A DNA stretch of 64,000 nucleotides from Spirochaetaceae bacterium 4572_59 (GTDB lineage: Bacteria > Spirochaetota > Spirochaetia > DSM-2461), in NCBI GenBank assembly GCA_002084805.1, contig NBMC01000042.1, positions 40,678 through 104,677 on the forward strand, in the 5' to 3' direction. Each line of letters starts with the position of its first letter. Position 1 is the stretch's first letter. Under the pieces are notes generated by a model, which worked only from the letters and a program-made list of their open reading frames with translations, made no database searches and was not told the origin of the DNA. Below, in pieces: positions 8,723-16,922 of this stretch. The position numbers and the translations under genes were made by a program.

Positions 8723-9991
8723 ATGAAAAAGATTTTTTTAGTTTGTTTAATGCCTCTTTTGATCTTTTCCGCCTTTGCAGCGGGACAACAGGAGACAGGT
8801 GAAAAGAAAGTAACCCTGACTGTTGCTGGTCGGGATGGTTCCTATGGTGATTCCATGCAGCTCGCCGCAGACAGTTACAGCGCTCAGAATCCCAGCGTAG
8901 ATTTTGAACTCTTAAAACTTTCAGGCAGCAGCCTTTTCGAGAAATCTGTTATAGATATGAAAAGCGGCCTTGGTTCCTATGATGTTATTCTCGTAGATGA
9001 CCCTAATATCACACAGTTTCAGAAAGTCGGATGGCTTGCCAATCTGAGTGATATGTTCAAAAACAGTGGTAAATCCGTTGATTCCGGTTTTATTGGTTCT
9101 GTTCTTAAATTGGGAAAGTATCCCTATACTAATGACGGACCTCTGTTTGCACTTCCTTTTGCGGGAAATGTAGAACTTTTTGCCTATAGAACAGACCTGT
9201 TTGAAAAATACAATCTTGAAGCTCCCGATACATGGGATCAGGTCCTGACAGCTGTTAAGACCATTGATGAGAATGAAGCTGATGTAAACGGTGTCGTTTT
9301 CCGTGGAAGCAAGGGTAATCCCATTGTTACGGGTTTTCTTCCTATCTTCTGGTCCTACGGAGCCAAGATCCTGGATGATAATGGTAATGTAACTGTTAAC
9401 TCCCCCGAAGCTCTGAATGCTCTGAACTACTTCCTGAAACTGGCAAAATATGCCCCCGAAGGTGTATCCATGTATCAGTCTGCTCAGGTTAAGGATGCCA
9501 TCTACTCTGGTAAAGCTGCTGTTGTAACAGAAGTATGGCCTGGTTGGATCAATAAACTGGAAGATCCCACAGAATCTGCTGTTGTTGGAAAGGTTAAAGT
9601 TATTAAACATCCCGGTCAGGTTGAAAAATCTTCTCCTATGATTGGGGTCTGGATGATTGCCATACCTGAAGCATCCAAAAACAAAGAAGCAGCTTTTGAT
9701 TTCATTAACTTTGCAACCAGTGAAGCTACTCAGGATGATATGGCTAAACAGTTCGGTAATCCTCCCACAAGAGGCGTTGTATATGGGCGTGCAGAACTGA
9801 CAAAGAAATACCCCTGGTATCCTGCTCAACTCGATGCCCTGAACAATGGTGTTGCCCGTACCAGAACAACAAAGTGGAAAGAGATCGAAGCTCAGATGGG
9901 AACGGCCCTTCAGTTTGCTCTGATCGGAGAACGAACTGCTGAAGAAGCTTTGGCAGATGCTGAAAAAGGTATCATTGAAGTTCTGAAGTAA
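8723..9991 (+). CDS. Family 1 extracellular sugar-binding protein
   Basis: Periplasmic receptor of a carbohydrate ABC importer (CUT1 class). A clear signal peptide ends at SAFAAGQQE, a style typical of spirochaete exported proteins. The mature protein has the alternating lobes of family 1 binding proteins, with DVILVDDPN near residue 88 and AFDFINFATS near 330. It has a strong Shine-Dalgarno (AGAAGGAGAT) 5 nt before ATG. First gene of an operon with two permeases and a phosphodiesterase-like protein. Ligand not evident; the linked genes hint at a phosphodiester or polyol. Confidence 0.92.
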   Translation: MKKIFLVCLMPLLIFSAFAAGQQETGEKKVTLTVAGRDGSYGDSMQLAADSYSAQNPSVDFELLKLSGSSLFEKSVIDMKSGLGSYDVILVDDPNITQFQKVGWLANLSDMFKNSGKSVDSGFIGSVLKLGKYPYTNDGPLFALPFAGNVELFAYRTDLFEKYNLEAPDTWDQVLTAVKTIDENEADVNGVVFRGSKGNPIVTGFLPIFWSYGAKILDDNGNVTVNSPEALNALNYFLKLAKYAPEGVSMYQSAQVKDAIYSGKAAVVTEVWPGWINKLEDPTESAVVGKVKVIKHPGQVEKSSPMIGVWMIAIPEASKNKEAAFDFINFATSEATQDDMAKQFGNPPTRGVVYGRAELTKKYPWYPAQLDALNNGVARTRTTKWKEIEAQMGTALQFALIGERTAEEALADAEKGIIEVLK

Positions 9992-10005
9992 GTTACTTTT
10001 TATAC

Positions 10006-10028
10006 ACGGAGGAGGTTCTCTCCTCCGT
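10006..10028 (+). terminator. Intercistronic hairpin after the binding protein
   Basis: Perfect 9-bp stem (ACGGAGGAG at 10006-10014 with CTCCTCCGT at 10020-10028) with a 5-nt loop, followed by ATTCTTT. It sits between the binding-protein stop and the first permease, where it would act as a partial terminator or a 3' mRNA stabiliser. Confidence 0.7.
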
Positions 10029-10051
10029 ATTCTTTATCTGGAGTATTTTTT

Positions 10052-10924
10052 ATGACTCAAAATAAATATCAAAAATCCTGTTTTTTTTATTTGATTCTCT
10101 TACCGGCTGTTCTTGTCATGCTTTGGCTGACAATCTATCCGGTTTTAAATGTTTTCACCCTATCCTTTTTCAAGTACAACTATTTGAGTGATGAAAAAGT
10201 CTTTGTCGGGCTGGGCAATTATATCAAGCTTCTGAAAGAAAACCTCTTTATGGAAGCCTTTCGAAACACTCTTGTGTTTTCTGTCCTGGCAACAGCAGGC
10301 GAGGTTATTCTCGGTATCGCGTTAGCCCTTCTTTTCTACGGTCATTTCCGGGGAAAGAAATCCTTTATGATTATCGCAATATTCCCCATGATGGTCTCTT
10401 CTATGGTTATTTGTGCGGTTTGGAAAACCCTGTATCACTATGATATTGGATTGATAAACTTTTTATTAAGAGAGACGGGCGCCCAACCGGTTGGCTGGCT
10501 GATCGATCAGAGTAAAGCCTTATTCTCTGTTGTTATTATAGATGTATGGCAGTGGACTCCCTTCGCCTTCATTATGATGCAGGCAGCTATGGGCTCTATC
10601 CCTGAAGAGATCTTTGAAGCGGCTCAGATAGACGGAGCCAGTTATATGAAAACTGTTTTCTCAATCACCATGCCCATTCTATCCGATCAGATCATGCTTC
10701 TCATCATGTTGAGAACCATCGATACATTTAAGCTTTTCGGAAAGGTATATGCCCTTACCCAGGGAGGACCGGGAAACTCTACGGAAACTCTGTCCTATTA
10801 CATCTATAGAGAAGGCTTTTCCTATTTTAATCTTGGTAAAGCTTCAACCGCGTCTATTTTTGTTCTTCTGGTTGTTGCCGGAATATCCTTTATCTATATC
10901 GGTAAAATCCTAAAAAAGGACTGA
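10052..10924 (+). CDS. Carbohydrate ABC importer permease, first subunit (UgpA/MalF-like)
   Basis: Inner-membrane permease with six predicted helices and the CUT1 EAA loop EAAQIDGASYMKT near residue 190, which docks the ATPase. The first helix begins near residue 10 and the last near 265. The length of 290 is normal for this class. It pairs with the next gene (4-nt gap) to form the heterodimeric channel. No ATP-binding gene lies in the operon, so a shared MsmK-type ATPase encoded elsewhere is expected. Confidence 0.93.
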   Translation: MTQNKYQKSCFFYLILLPAVLVMLWLTIYPVLNVFTLSFFKYNYLSDEKVFVGLGNYIKLLKENLFMEAFRNTLVFSVLATAGEVILGIALALLFYGHFRGKKSFMIIAIFPMMVSSMVICAVWKTLYHYDIGLINFLLRETGAQPVGWLIDQSKALFSVVIIDVWQWTPFAFIMMQAAMGSIPEEIFEAAQIDGASYMKTVFSITMPILSDQIMLLIMLRTIDTFKLFGKVYALTQGGPGNSTETLSYYIYREGFSYFNLGKASTASIFVLLVVAGISFIYIGKILKKD

Positions 10925-10928
10925 TGCA

Positions 10929-11762
10929 ATGAGTAGTATTACAAGTAGTAAAAAACATCCCCTGTTCTGGGTTCTTCTCTTAATTATAACGGTTGTAACC
11001 CTGTTTCCAATTTATTGGATTTCGGTTACTTCCCTGAAAAGTCCTGTTGAAGTTATCTCTTCCCGTCCCACAATGCTGCCTCAGGCTCCCACCCTTGAGA
11101 ACTATGTTAGTGTTGTAAAATCCGGATTCTTCAGGAATATGTTCAATAGTCTTTTGGTTGCGGTTTCAGCAACTCTCCTCTCTTTAACTCTCTCCACTCT
11201 GGCATCATACGCTCTGGTCAGACATAATTTCCCCTATAGAGGAAACTCTCTGTTTCTGGTATGGGTTTTAGTTGTAAAAATCCTTCCACCGGTTGTATTG
11301 GCTATTCCCCTCTACTCTGTTTTTATTAAGATGGGATTGTTGAACAGCCGACTCGGTTTGATCTTTGTTTATCAGGTTTATACTTTGCCTTACTGTATCT
11401 GGATGATATTCGGATTTCTTAAAGCACTACCTGAAACATTTGAAGAAGCCGCTATGATAGATGGTGCTGGACGTTTCTATATCCTAACCCGTATCGTTCT
11501 GCCTCTGGCTAGAACCGGAATCATTGCCACTTCTATTTTCTCTGTCATTGCAGCATGGGATGAGTTCCTTTTTGCCCTTCTGTTTATCAGAACGCCTTCA
11601 TTGCAGACTCTACCTCTGGTTATTGTTAATTATATCGGAGAATATGAAACCCTCTGGGGTGAATTGATGGGTATCGGACTGTTGACAACTCTCCCGGTTC
11701 TATTTTTCTCCAGCTATGTCTATAAGTACTATACTCAGGGTTTCTCAGTGAGTCTGAAATGA
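10929..11762 (+). CDS. Carbohydrate ABC importer permease, second subunit (UgpE/MalG-like)
   Basis: Inner-membrane partner of the preceding permease. It has the MalG-type N-terminus (FPIYWISVTSLK), six helices and the EAA loop EEAAMIDGAG near residue 175. The 277-residue length is typical. Its stop codon overlaps the ATG of the next gene (ATGA, 11759-11762), so translation of the two is coupled. Confidence 0.93.
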   Translation: MSSITSSKKHPLFWVLLLIITVVTLFPIYWISVTSLKSPVEVISSRPTMLPQAPTLENYVSVVKSGFFRNMFNSLLVAVSATLLSLTLSTLASYALVRHNFPYRGNSLFLVWVLVVKILPPVVLAIPLYSVFIKMGLLNSRLGLIFVYQVYTLPYCIWMIFGFLKALPETFEEAAMIDGAGRFYILTRIVLPLARTGIIATSIFSVIAAWDEFLFALLFIRTPSLQTLPLVIVNYIGEYETLWGELMGIGLLTTLPVLFFSSYVYKYYTQGFSVSLK

Positions 11763-12478
11763 TAAACACTATAGTGACGCTTCATAGCGGAGCACACGGG
11801 CTGGTCCCGAATAGCCAGGAGTATCTTGATCTGGCTGCAAGGGTTAAACCCGATGTGGTCGAAGTGGATGTCAGAAGTACGTCCGGCGGGATTGCGGTTC
11901 TGCACCATGATCCCTTTGTCTGTCAGGACGGTGCTGAATATGCTATAGAAGATTCCAGCTGGGAAAAACTGTCAACCCTAAAACCGGGTTTGATAACGTT
12001 GACAGAGGCAATGAAATTCTGCCATAAGAATCATCTTTTTATGAATCTGGATTTGAAAACGCCTCGGGCTGCAGATTCTGTTGTTAAAGTAGTCAAGAAA
12101 CAGAAGATGACAAAGGAAATTCTTTTTTCCGGATGCCGCAGAGATGATATCCTCTATCTGAGAGAGCAGATCCCCAATATTCGTATTCTCTTGAACATTG
12201 ATGATCATGAACTGGACCTTGACGGTGATGACTATATGGATGCGGTTGTACAGTTTGTCTATCTGGCATCAGAGCTGGGTTGCTGCGGATTGAATATCAA
12301 TTACAGTTATTGCCGTCCTGAACTCATTTCCTATGCCAGGACCAGAAGTATGCCCTTAATGTTATGGACCATTGACCATGAGGCAGAAATGCGGCGCTTT
12401 CTTTCTCTGGGAGTCTATTCCATAACCACAAACAGGATTGATTTGTTTCATAAGCTGCAGTCTGAAATGAATACATAG
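11759..12478 (+). CDS. Glycerophosphodiester phosphodiesterase-family protein
   Basis: Cytosolic TIM-barrel protein of the GDPD family, which splits glycerophosphodiesters into glycerol 3-phosphate and an alcohol. The metal-binding pair VEVDVR near residue 37, the HHD histidine near 51 and LDLKTP near 98 are present. The N-terminal HRG...PENT motif is changed to HSG...PNSQ, losing the usual Arg and a Glu. The substrate or chemistry may therefore differ from canonical GDPD. Coupled to the permease genes, it probably processes the imported compound. Size (239) is normal. Confidence 0.75.
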   Translation: MINTIVTLHSGAHGLVPNSQEYLDLAARVKPDVVEVDVRSTSGGIAVLHHDPFVCQDGAEYAIEDSSWEKLSTLKPGLITLTEAMKFCHKNHLFMNLDLKTPRAADSVVKVVKKQKMTKEILFSGCRRDDILYLREQIPNIRILLNIDDHELDLDGDDYMDAVVQFVYLASELGCCGLNINYSYCRPELISYARTRSMPLMLWTIDHEAEMRRFLSLGVYSITTNRIDLFHKLQSEMNT

Positions 12479-12541
12479 ATTTTTCTTATCTTTCCGGAAA
12501 TTTTTACTTTACAGAAGAAAGGGAAAAATTATATCATTACG

Positions 12542-12551
12542 CACACGTGTG
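12542..12551. promoter_or_regulatory. CACACGTGTG operator upstream of PfkB kinase
   Basis: Third copy of the palindrome found twice upstream of the Afu-like operon; the shared core including flanks is GCACACGTGTGAG. It lies 12 bp upstream of a promoter-like pair (TTGATC 12563-12568, 18 bp, TATATA 12587-12592) leading into the kinase gene, implying common control of kinase and transporter. Confidence 0.65.
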
Positions 12552-12600
12552 AGGCAATAATATTGATCCTCCTTTTTACCTGTGCGTATATACTTATGAA

Positions 12601-12645
12601 CAGCAGAACTGTTGATGCGGATATATCCCTGAAACAGTTCTGCTG
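12601..12645 (+). promoter_or_regulatory. 13-bp perfect inverted repeat in the kinase leader
   Basis: CAGCAGAACTGTT (12601-12613) and AACAGTTCTGCTG (12633-12645) are exact reverse complements around a 19-nt loop that itself contains the palindrome GGATATATCC. No T-run follows, so it is not a simple terminator. It lies between the putative promoter and the kinase start codon and would form a strong leader hairpin. Confidence 0.7.
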
Positions 12646-12703
12646 AATAATTGGCAAATATCAGCGTGAGCTAAAATACTATAAATATTCAGAGGAGAAA
12701 ATA

Positions 12704-13591
12704 ATGAAATTTGATATTACAATGGTTGGACACATCTCAAAAGATATTATGATCTATAAAGAAGATGAGAACCGTTTTACAGGGGGACCTGTCATTTACT
12801 CATCCATTGCCGCCGTTCGTTCAGGCAAAACTATCAGAGTTGTTACAAAAGCGGCGGAAGAGGATGATTTGGCTCTTGATGTCATGCGAGATCAGGGTGT
12901 TGAAGTCATCCGTATGGATTCAAAAGCAACCACCAGTATCGAAAATATCTATTTTACTGCGGATAAAGAACGCCGCCAAGTCACTCTTCTATCTCAGGCT
13001 GACTATTTTGAAGTGACAGATTTTCCCGACTGTGACAGCCGGATTTTTCATCTTGCCGGTCTGTTCCGGGGAGAAATCCCGGATGATTTTATTCCCTATT
13101 TTGCAGAAAAAGGCCAGGTCGCAGTGGATGCACAGGGGCTGCTACGCTGCAATGATGACGGAGAACTCAATTTTAGAAACTGGGATGTTGCAGATAAATT
13201 TATGCCCAATATTACCTATCTGAAAACAGATGCTGCCGAGGCCGAAATTCTGACTGGTCTGTCGGATCGTGAAGCTGCAGCCAAACAGTTGGCAGCACAG
13301 GGGGCAAAGGAAGTTATGGTTACCCATAATAAGGAAGTTCTTGTTCTGGTGGATGGAGAATTCTACAGGGCACCCTACAATCCTTCCAATCTTTCAGGCC
13401 GGACAGGACGGGGCGATACAACATTCGCCGCCTATTTGGCAAAAAGACTTGATGCCGGACCAGAAGAATCCGTTTACTATGCCGCCGCTCTGTGCTCTAT
13501 GAAAATGGAAGCTCCCGGTCCCTTTTCTCATTGTGCGGAAGATGTTTACAAACGAATGGAAGAGATCGGATTCAAAAAGGTTGCTAATTAA
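12704..13591 (+). CDS. PfkB-family carbohydrate kinase
   Basis: Cytosolic ribokinase-fold kinase for a sugar, polyol or nucleoside. The N-terminal GGP(V)IYSS glycine motif is near residue 27 and the C-terminal anion-hole/catalytic motif near residue 229 reads GRTGRGDTTFAAYL, with the catalytic Asp in GRGD (GAGD in most of the family). Complete at 295 residues with a good GGAGA ribosome site. Upstream lie a CACACGTGTG operator and a long leader hairpin. It probably acts in the same catabolic scheme as the neighbouring transporters. Substrate unknown. Confidence 0.85.
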   Translation: MKFDITMVGHISKDIMIYKEDENRFTGGPVIYSSIAAVRSGKTIRVVTKAAEEDDLALDVMRDQGVEVIRMDSKATTSIENIYFTADKERRQVTLLSQADYFEVTDFPDCDSRIFHLAGLFRGEIPDDFIPYFAEKGQVAVDAQGLLRCNDDGELNFRNWDVADKFMPNITYLKTDAAEAEILTGLSDREAAAKQLAAQGAKEVMVTHNKEVLVLVDGEFYRAPYNPSNLSGRTGRGDTTFAAYLAKRLDAGPEESVYYAAALCSMKMEAPGPFSHCAEDVYKRMEEIGFKKVAN

Positions 13592-13618
13592 GGCTATATT
13601 GAGGATCGGGGTAATTCT

Positions 13619-13738
13619 ATGAGTCTGGCCGAAAAGAAGATTGCAACATCATCAGTACACTTGGATCTGATCTCCTATTTTTCAAGGATCAACGGACATA
13701 TTGCCTATATTGCAAAACGCCTGGTCCGCGTGTTATAG
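13619..13738 (+). pseudogene. Remnant of the Na/phosphate symporter 3' end, internally deleted
   Basis: A 39-codon frame (MSLAEKKI then ATSSVHL...) that ends exactly like the symporter at 1123-2769. Bases 13618-13641 match 2436-2459 with one difference, then the match jumps to 2671, so 213 bases (71 codons) are missing in frame. The remainder is identical to the functional gene through its stop codon. It has no good ribosome site. It lies between the kinase and a truncated gene, so it looks like a duplicated scrap left by a rearrangement. Confidence 0.85.
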
Positions 13739-13744
13739 AAATGT
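13640..13744 (+). repeat. 105-bp exact repeat, copy 2
   Basis: Identical to 2671-2775. The right edge (13744/13745) is where the following outer-membrane-like frame begins without a signal peptide. The left edge is fused to the short diverged symporter piece. Confidence 0.95.
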
Positions 13745-13747
13745 GCT

Positions 13748-14425
13748 ATGGATAAAGCCCGGGATGATTATGAAGAGGAACGCAGGGTTCCGGATCGAGA
13801 AGATAATGATTGGGTTGAAGATGACGACGATTATTATCCGGAAAGTGAAGACCCTGATTCTGAGAGTTCTGTAACTCCTGATGAGTTACAGAACCTCTTT
13901 CTTATGCTTAGAAGCGGGGCATCTTTTAGAAGCGATCCATATTTTAACAATCCCTTTGATCTGGAAATACTTCTGGGGAGCAATGGCGACGGGTATTTTG
14001 GAGTATTCCTCTTTGCCGGTTTCAAGAAACTTGAAGTTCAATCAGAAGAAGAGCTCTATGAATCTATTAAACCAAATCCTTTTATTCTGCATTGCGGTGT
14101 GGAGATGCGCTACTATCCCTTTGAAAAATGGACGTACTTTTCTCCTTATATAACTGGTCGTATTTCTGGATTCTCTCTTTTCTGGATGTATAAGAACGCT
14201 TTGGTGGCCGGTCCGGATACTATCTCATCGGATTACCTTGGAGGACTCGGACTTGACGGGGGAGTGGGCGTAGATTTCATTCAAAATGAAAATTTTCAGG
14301 CTGGTTTTCTGATGCTTCCCCAGGTATTTCTGTTTGGGGAAGAAACATCCAAAGGGTTCAGTAATGACGTTTTTCTTAGCTATGGGAACATCCGATGGAG
14401 TCTTGAGGCAGGGTTTAAACTATAA
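13748..14425 (+). pseudogene. 5'-truncated outer-membrane beta-barrel-like gene
   Basis: The frame of 225 codons starts 3 nt after the 105-bp repeat, with no Shine-Dalgarno. The first about 45 residues are very acidic (runs of D and E, e.g. WVEDDDDYYPE), and from about residue 60 alternating hydrophobic strands rich in Gly and aromatics (FGVFLFAGF, YFSPYITGRISG) and a final FKL-type end suggest a small outer-membrane barrel or porin-like domain. No signal peptide is present, which such a protein needs, so the true 5' end was probably replaced by the repeat. It could still be expressed as a fragment. Family not identified. Confidence 0.55.
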
Positions 14426-14434
14426 AGGACGATT

Positions 14435-14719
14435 TTATAGCAGCTCTTCAATGGAATGTCCGTAATTACGCCGCTGGTAGCCCTGGGATCTTTTGCGGGC
14501 ATACTCACGAATCTCTTCAAACTCTATAAACTCACCCTTGTAGGAGAATCCTCTATCTTCCGTCTGGCTTTCAAAGGACCGGTAGAGCATTTTTTTATCG
14601 ATAGGCTGGAGTTCCCGGTCATATAGCTGTTCAATTTTTCCCTGATCATTCCGTTTTATCCACATCTGTTCATGATGCCGTGATATTCCGCTGACACGTT
14701 CCAGGTCTTCTGTATTCAT
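14435..14719 (-). CDS. Small hypothetical protein
   Basis: A 94-residue, highly charged soluble protein, convergent with the preceding gene. I start at ATG 14719 because GAGG lies 6 nt upstream; an in-frame start exists 7 codons earlier. There is no signal peptide or membrane segment, and aromatic and charged residues are spread evenly (YDREL, FEEIREYARKR). I do not recognise a family. Codon use looks like that of its neighbours, so it is probably real. Confidence 0.6.
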   Translation of the reverse strand: MNTEDLERVSGISRHHEQMWIKRNDQGKIEQLYDRELQPIDKKMLYRSFESQTEDRGFSYKGEFIEFEEIREYARKRSQGYQRRNYGHSIEELL

Positions 14720-14814
14720 TGAATCCTCAGTTATTAACATCTTTAAGAAATTGTAATGGTCTTAAACCCTCTTATCAATGTGAGTATACCGCAGATTACG
14801 CCTGTTACTCAAAC

Positions 14815-16404
14815 TTATTTAACCGTCTGCTCAGTCAAGCTCAGTTTATCCAGAAATGCCTCGATCCTCTCCCTGATCTCAGGGGTTTCATTTGCATATT
14901 CTTCAATGAAAGAGCTGACCTCCCCCCTGTCCTCGGGGGATAGTTTTGTCCACATTTTTGAATAGACGGTGTATATATTCACGAGGGTCGGAAGCGGATT
15001 ATACTGTGTTAATGCTTCAGCAGTCTCTTTACTTGTATAAACAGGTATCCCATTGAATAATTCATCAAGATCTTCCGGATCTACATCCCTTAGCGCAGAA
15101 ACTTTCTGTCCCGATATGCTTACAGACTGAGATTTTTCAACTATTATACTCTCATTGACCCTTACACTGCCTTCTGCAACTGTCAGTTCTACCTTGTCTT
15201 TACCCTTATATTCGATGACAAAATCAGTTCCTCTTGCAGCCATTACAGTATTGCCGGCCTGAATTGAAAAGACATCTTCCTTTTTCTGCATTGAAACCAC
15301 GGTTCTGATCTTTCCTGATTTCAGCTCCAGGACAACAGTACTCTGTGATCCTTCTTCCTTGCAGGATTTCAGATATACTTCCGACTCATCCATCATCTTT
15401 AGAACTGATTTTCCGGGAAGTATGAACTCTCCATAGGAGTCCCTGCCTGTGACAAGGCTGGACTCTTCTGAAATGCTCACTCCGAAATCCAGTTCTTTCT
15501 GTTCGTAGGAAGTCAGAACAAAATCCCTGACTTCTCCTTTTTTTTCAACCATAGAAGCCAGTAGTTTTTCACCCTCTTTTATCTCTATCATACTCTCCGG
15601 GGGAATCTTTTCTTCAAGATCTTCCCTGAGTGCGGGAGATGCATTATAGAAGAGCTTTGCCAAACTGCGTATTTCTTTCTGATATTCAACAGGAAGTCCG
15701 ATGCTAATGGATAATCTCCCGGGGAGAATCCGGGCATAATGGACTCTTAATCCGCTGCTGATCTCATTGCTGATTTTATTCAGATCTATCTGGACTGATT
15801 GATCTTTCAGATTCAAATTCTTAATTCCCTGAATGGAAAGCTTTTCCGGAGACAGGGCTGATTGAACAGATTGAAATTTCATTAGGTTTTTTACAAGAAA
15901 AGAGACCGGAACAGACAGTCTGCCGATTTTTATTCTCTTCAGTCCGGCACTCATCATATTGTCTTTATCTATGATAATTCCGAATTCTACTTTCACGGCA
16001 GCTTTGAGTTTCTCCGGTCCCAATTTCCTCTTTACAGGATTGTCAATAACGGCACCCATAAGGAAGGAAATGCTATCCTGATTTAAGCTTAGATCAGATC
16101 CGGCGTATTCTGCTTCAATATCAGATTCCTTAAAAACCAGTGTTAGGGCTTTGTCTATCTGATAATCAAGCCATTCTTCACTCAGGATGACCCCGGAAGA
16201 AGTTGTTGGAATTATCAGGTCGGCTTGACCACTTGTAACTTCAGTCACTTCCGCCCATAGCTTCTGACTGGGTTGAATCATCCAGATAAGAAAAAAAGGA
16301 GTTCCGATTATCAGGAACACAATAACAAGAATAACGATTATTGCGGTACGACAACCCTTTGGTTCCGGAGTACTAGCTGAAAAAGAAGAATTTGCACTGT
16401 TCAT
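14815..16404 (-). CDS. FecR-domain membrane-anchored protein
   Basis: A single N-terminal membrane helix (IIVILVIVFLIIGTPFF, about residues 20-45) anchors a large extracytoplasmic region. A FecR-like domain spans about residues 325-440, with the typical pattern of KSVLKM...GKIRTVV...ARGTDFVIEY...VAEGSVRV. The first 300 residues are unlike any family I know. In spirochaetes FecR domains occur in envelope proteins that are not iron regulators, so a structural or sensing role is more likely than siderophore signalling. The upstream promoter places transcription start at the ATG (see promoter entry). 529 residues. Confidence 0.75.
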   Translation of the reverse strand: MNSANSSFSASTPEPKGCRTAIIVILVIVFLIIGTPFFLIWMIQPSQKLWAEVTEVTSGQADLIIPTTSSGVILSEEWLDYQIDKALTLVFKESDIEAEYAGSDLSLNQDSISFLMGAVIDNPVKRKLGPEKLKAAVKVEFGIIIDKDNMMSAGLKRIKIGRLSVPVSFLVKNLMKFQSVQSALSPEKLSIQGIKNLNLKDQSVQIDLNKISNEISSGLRVHYARILPGRLSISIGLPVEYQKEIRSLAKLFYNASPALREDLEEKIPPESMIEIKEGEKLLASMVEKKGEVRDFVLTSYEQKELDFGVSISEESSLVTGRDSYGEFILPGKSVLKMMDESEVYLKSCKEEGSQSTVVLELKSGKIRTVVSMQKKEDVFSIQAGNTVMAARGTDFVIEYKGKDKVELTVAEGSVRVNESIIVEKSQSVSISGQKVSALRDVDPEDLDELFNGIPVYTSKETAEALTQYNPLPTLVNIYTVYSKMWTKLSPEDRGEVSSFIEEYANETPEIRERIEAFLDKLSLTEQTVK

Positions 16405-16410
16405 ACATCT

Positions 16411-16440
16411 ATCATAATTGTTTTAGTAATGGAAAAACAA
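16411..16440 (-). promoter_or_regulatory. Promoter of the FecR gene, leaderless arrangement
   Basis: On the minus strand: TTGTTT (16435-16440), 18 bp, TATGAT (16411-16416), then only 6 nt to the ATG at 16404. No Shine-Dalgarno is present. Confidence 0.5.
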
Positions 16441-16596
16441 TTGTTAATTTTATTTTCAGGATGTTTGTAACAAAATGTGCCGTTCATACGGTCTGTATTT
16501 ACAAGGATTTTTCCCGGTGCTATGGATTTTTTTTGGAATCTCCTGTTTTATTAGGATCAATTACATTCTATCAATTATCAATTAAAATGAGGAAAT

Positions 16597-16914
16597 ATGA
16601 ACCTGATTTATGAAATAGTAAGCATTAGCATGATCTATCTTGCCGGTAGCCTGTTGGGTCGTCTGGTTCCCGTTCCGGCGAGTCTTATGAGCATGGGACT
16701 TTTCTTTATTCTGCTTGTATCCGGAGTAATGAAGGCTGACAGGTTTAAGCATTTATCCACAATAATCCCTAAATCCATTACAAATCCTCTGGGGCTTATC
16801 CTGTGCGAGACCCTGGGAGGAGTGCCCAGTGTTACGGTTATCGCCGTTGTGATTACCGGTGTAACAACGGTTGCGCTGGCAGCGCTTATACTTTTTATTT
16901 TTACTTTCATGTGA
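16597..16914 (+). CDS. Chimeric LrgA/LrgB-like small membrane protein
   Basis: A 105-residue, all-hydrophobic protein. Residues 1-53 read like the N-terminus of LrgA/CidA holin-like proteins (two helices with VPVPASLMSMGLFFILL and GVMKADRF). Residues 57-90 read instead like the signature region of LrgB: IPKSITNPLG then LGGVPSVT and VITGV. The rest of LrgA and most of LrgB are absent, and no LrgB remainder follows in any frame. The last 15 residues are a generic helix. It looks like an lrgA-lrgB pair collapsed by deletion, in frame. Whether it still works in murein-hydrolase control or metabolite export is unknown. Confidence 0.6.
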   Translation: MNLIYEIVSISMIYLAGSLLGRLVPVPASLMSMGLFFILLVSGVMKADRFKHLSTIIPKSITNPLGLILCETLGGVPSVTVIAVVITGVTTVALAALILFIFTFM

Positions 16915-16922
16915 GGTCTGCT

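Noticed and set aside
8703..8725. A stretch before the 8723 start resembles the ribosome site of common expression vectors.
   Set aside because: It lies in ordinary genomic context with no vector sequence nearby; a strong natural Shine-Dalgarno before NdeI-like ATG explains it.
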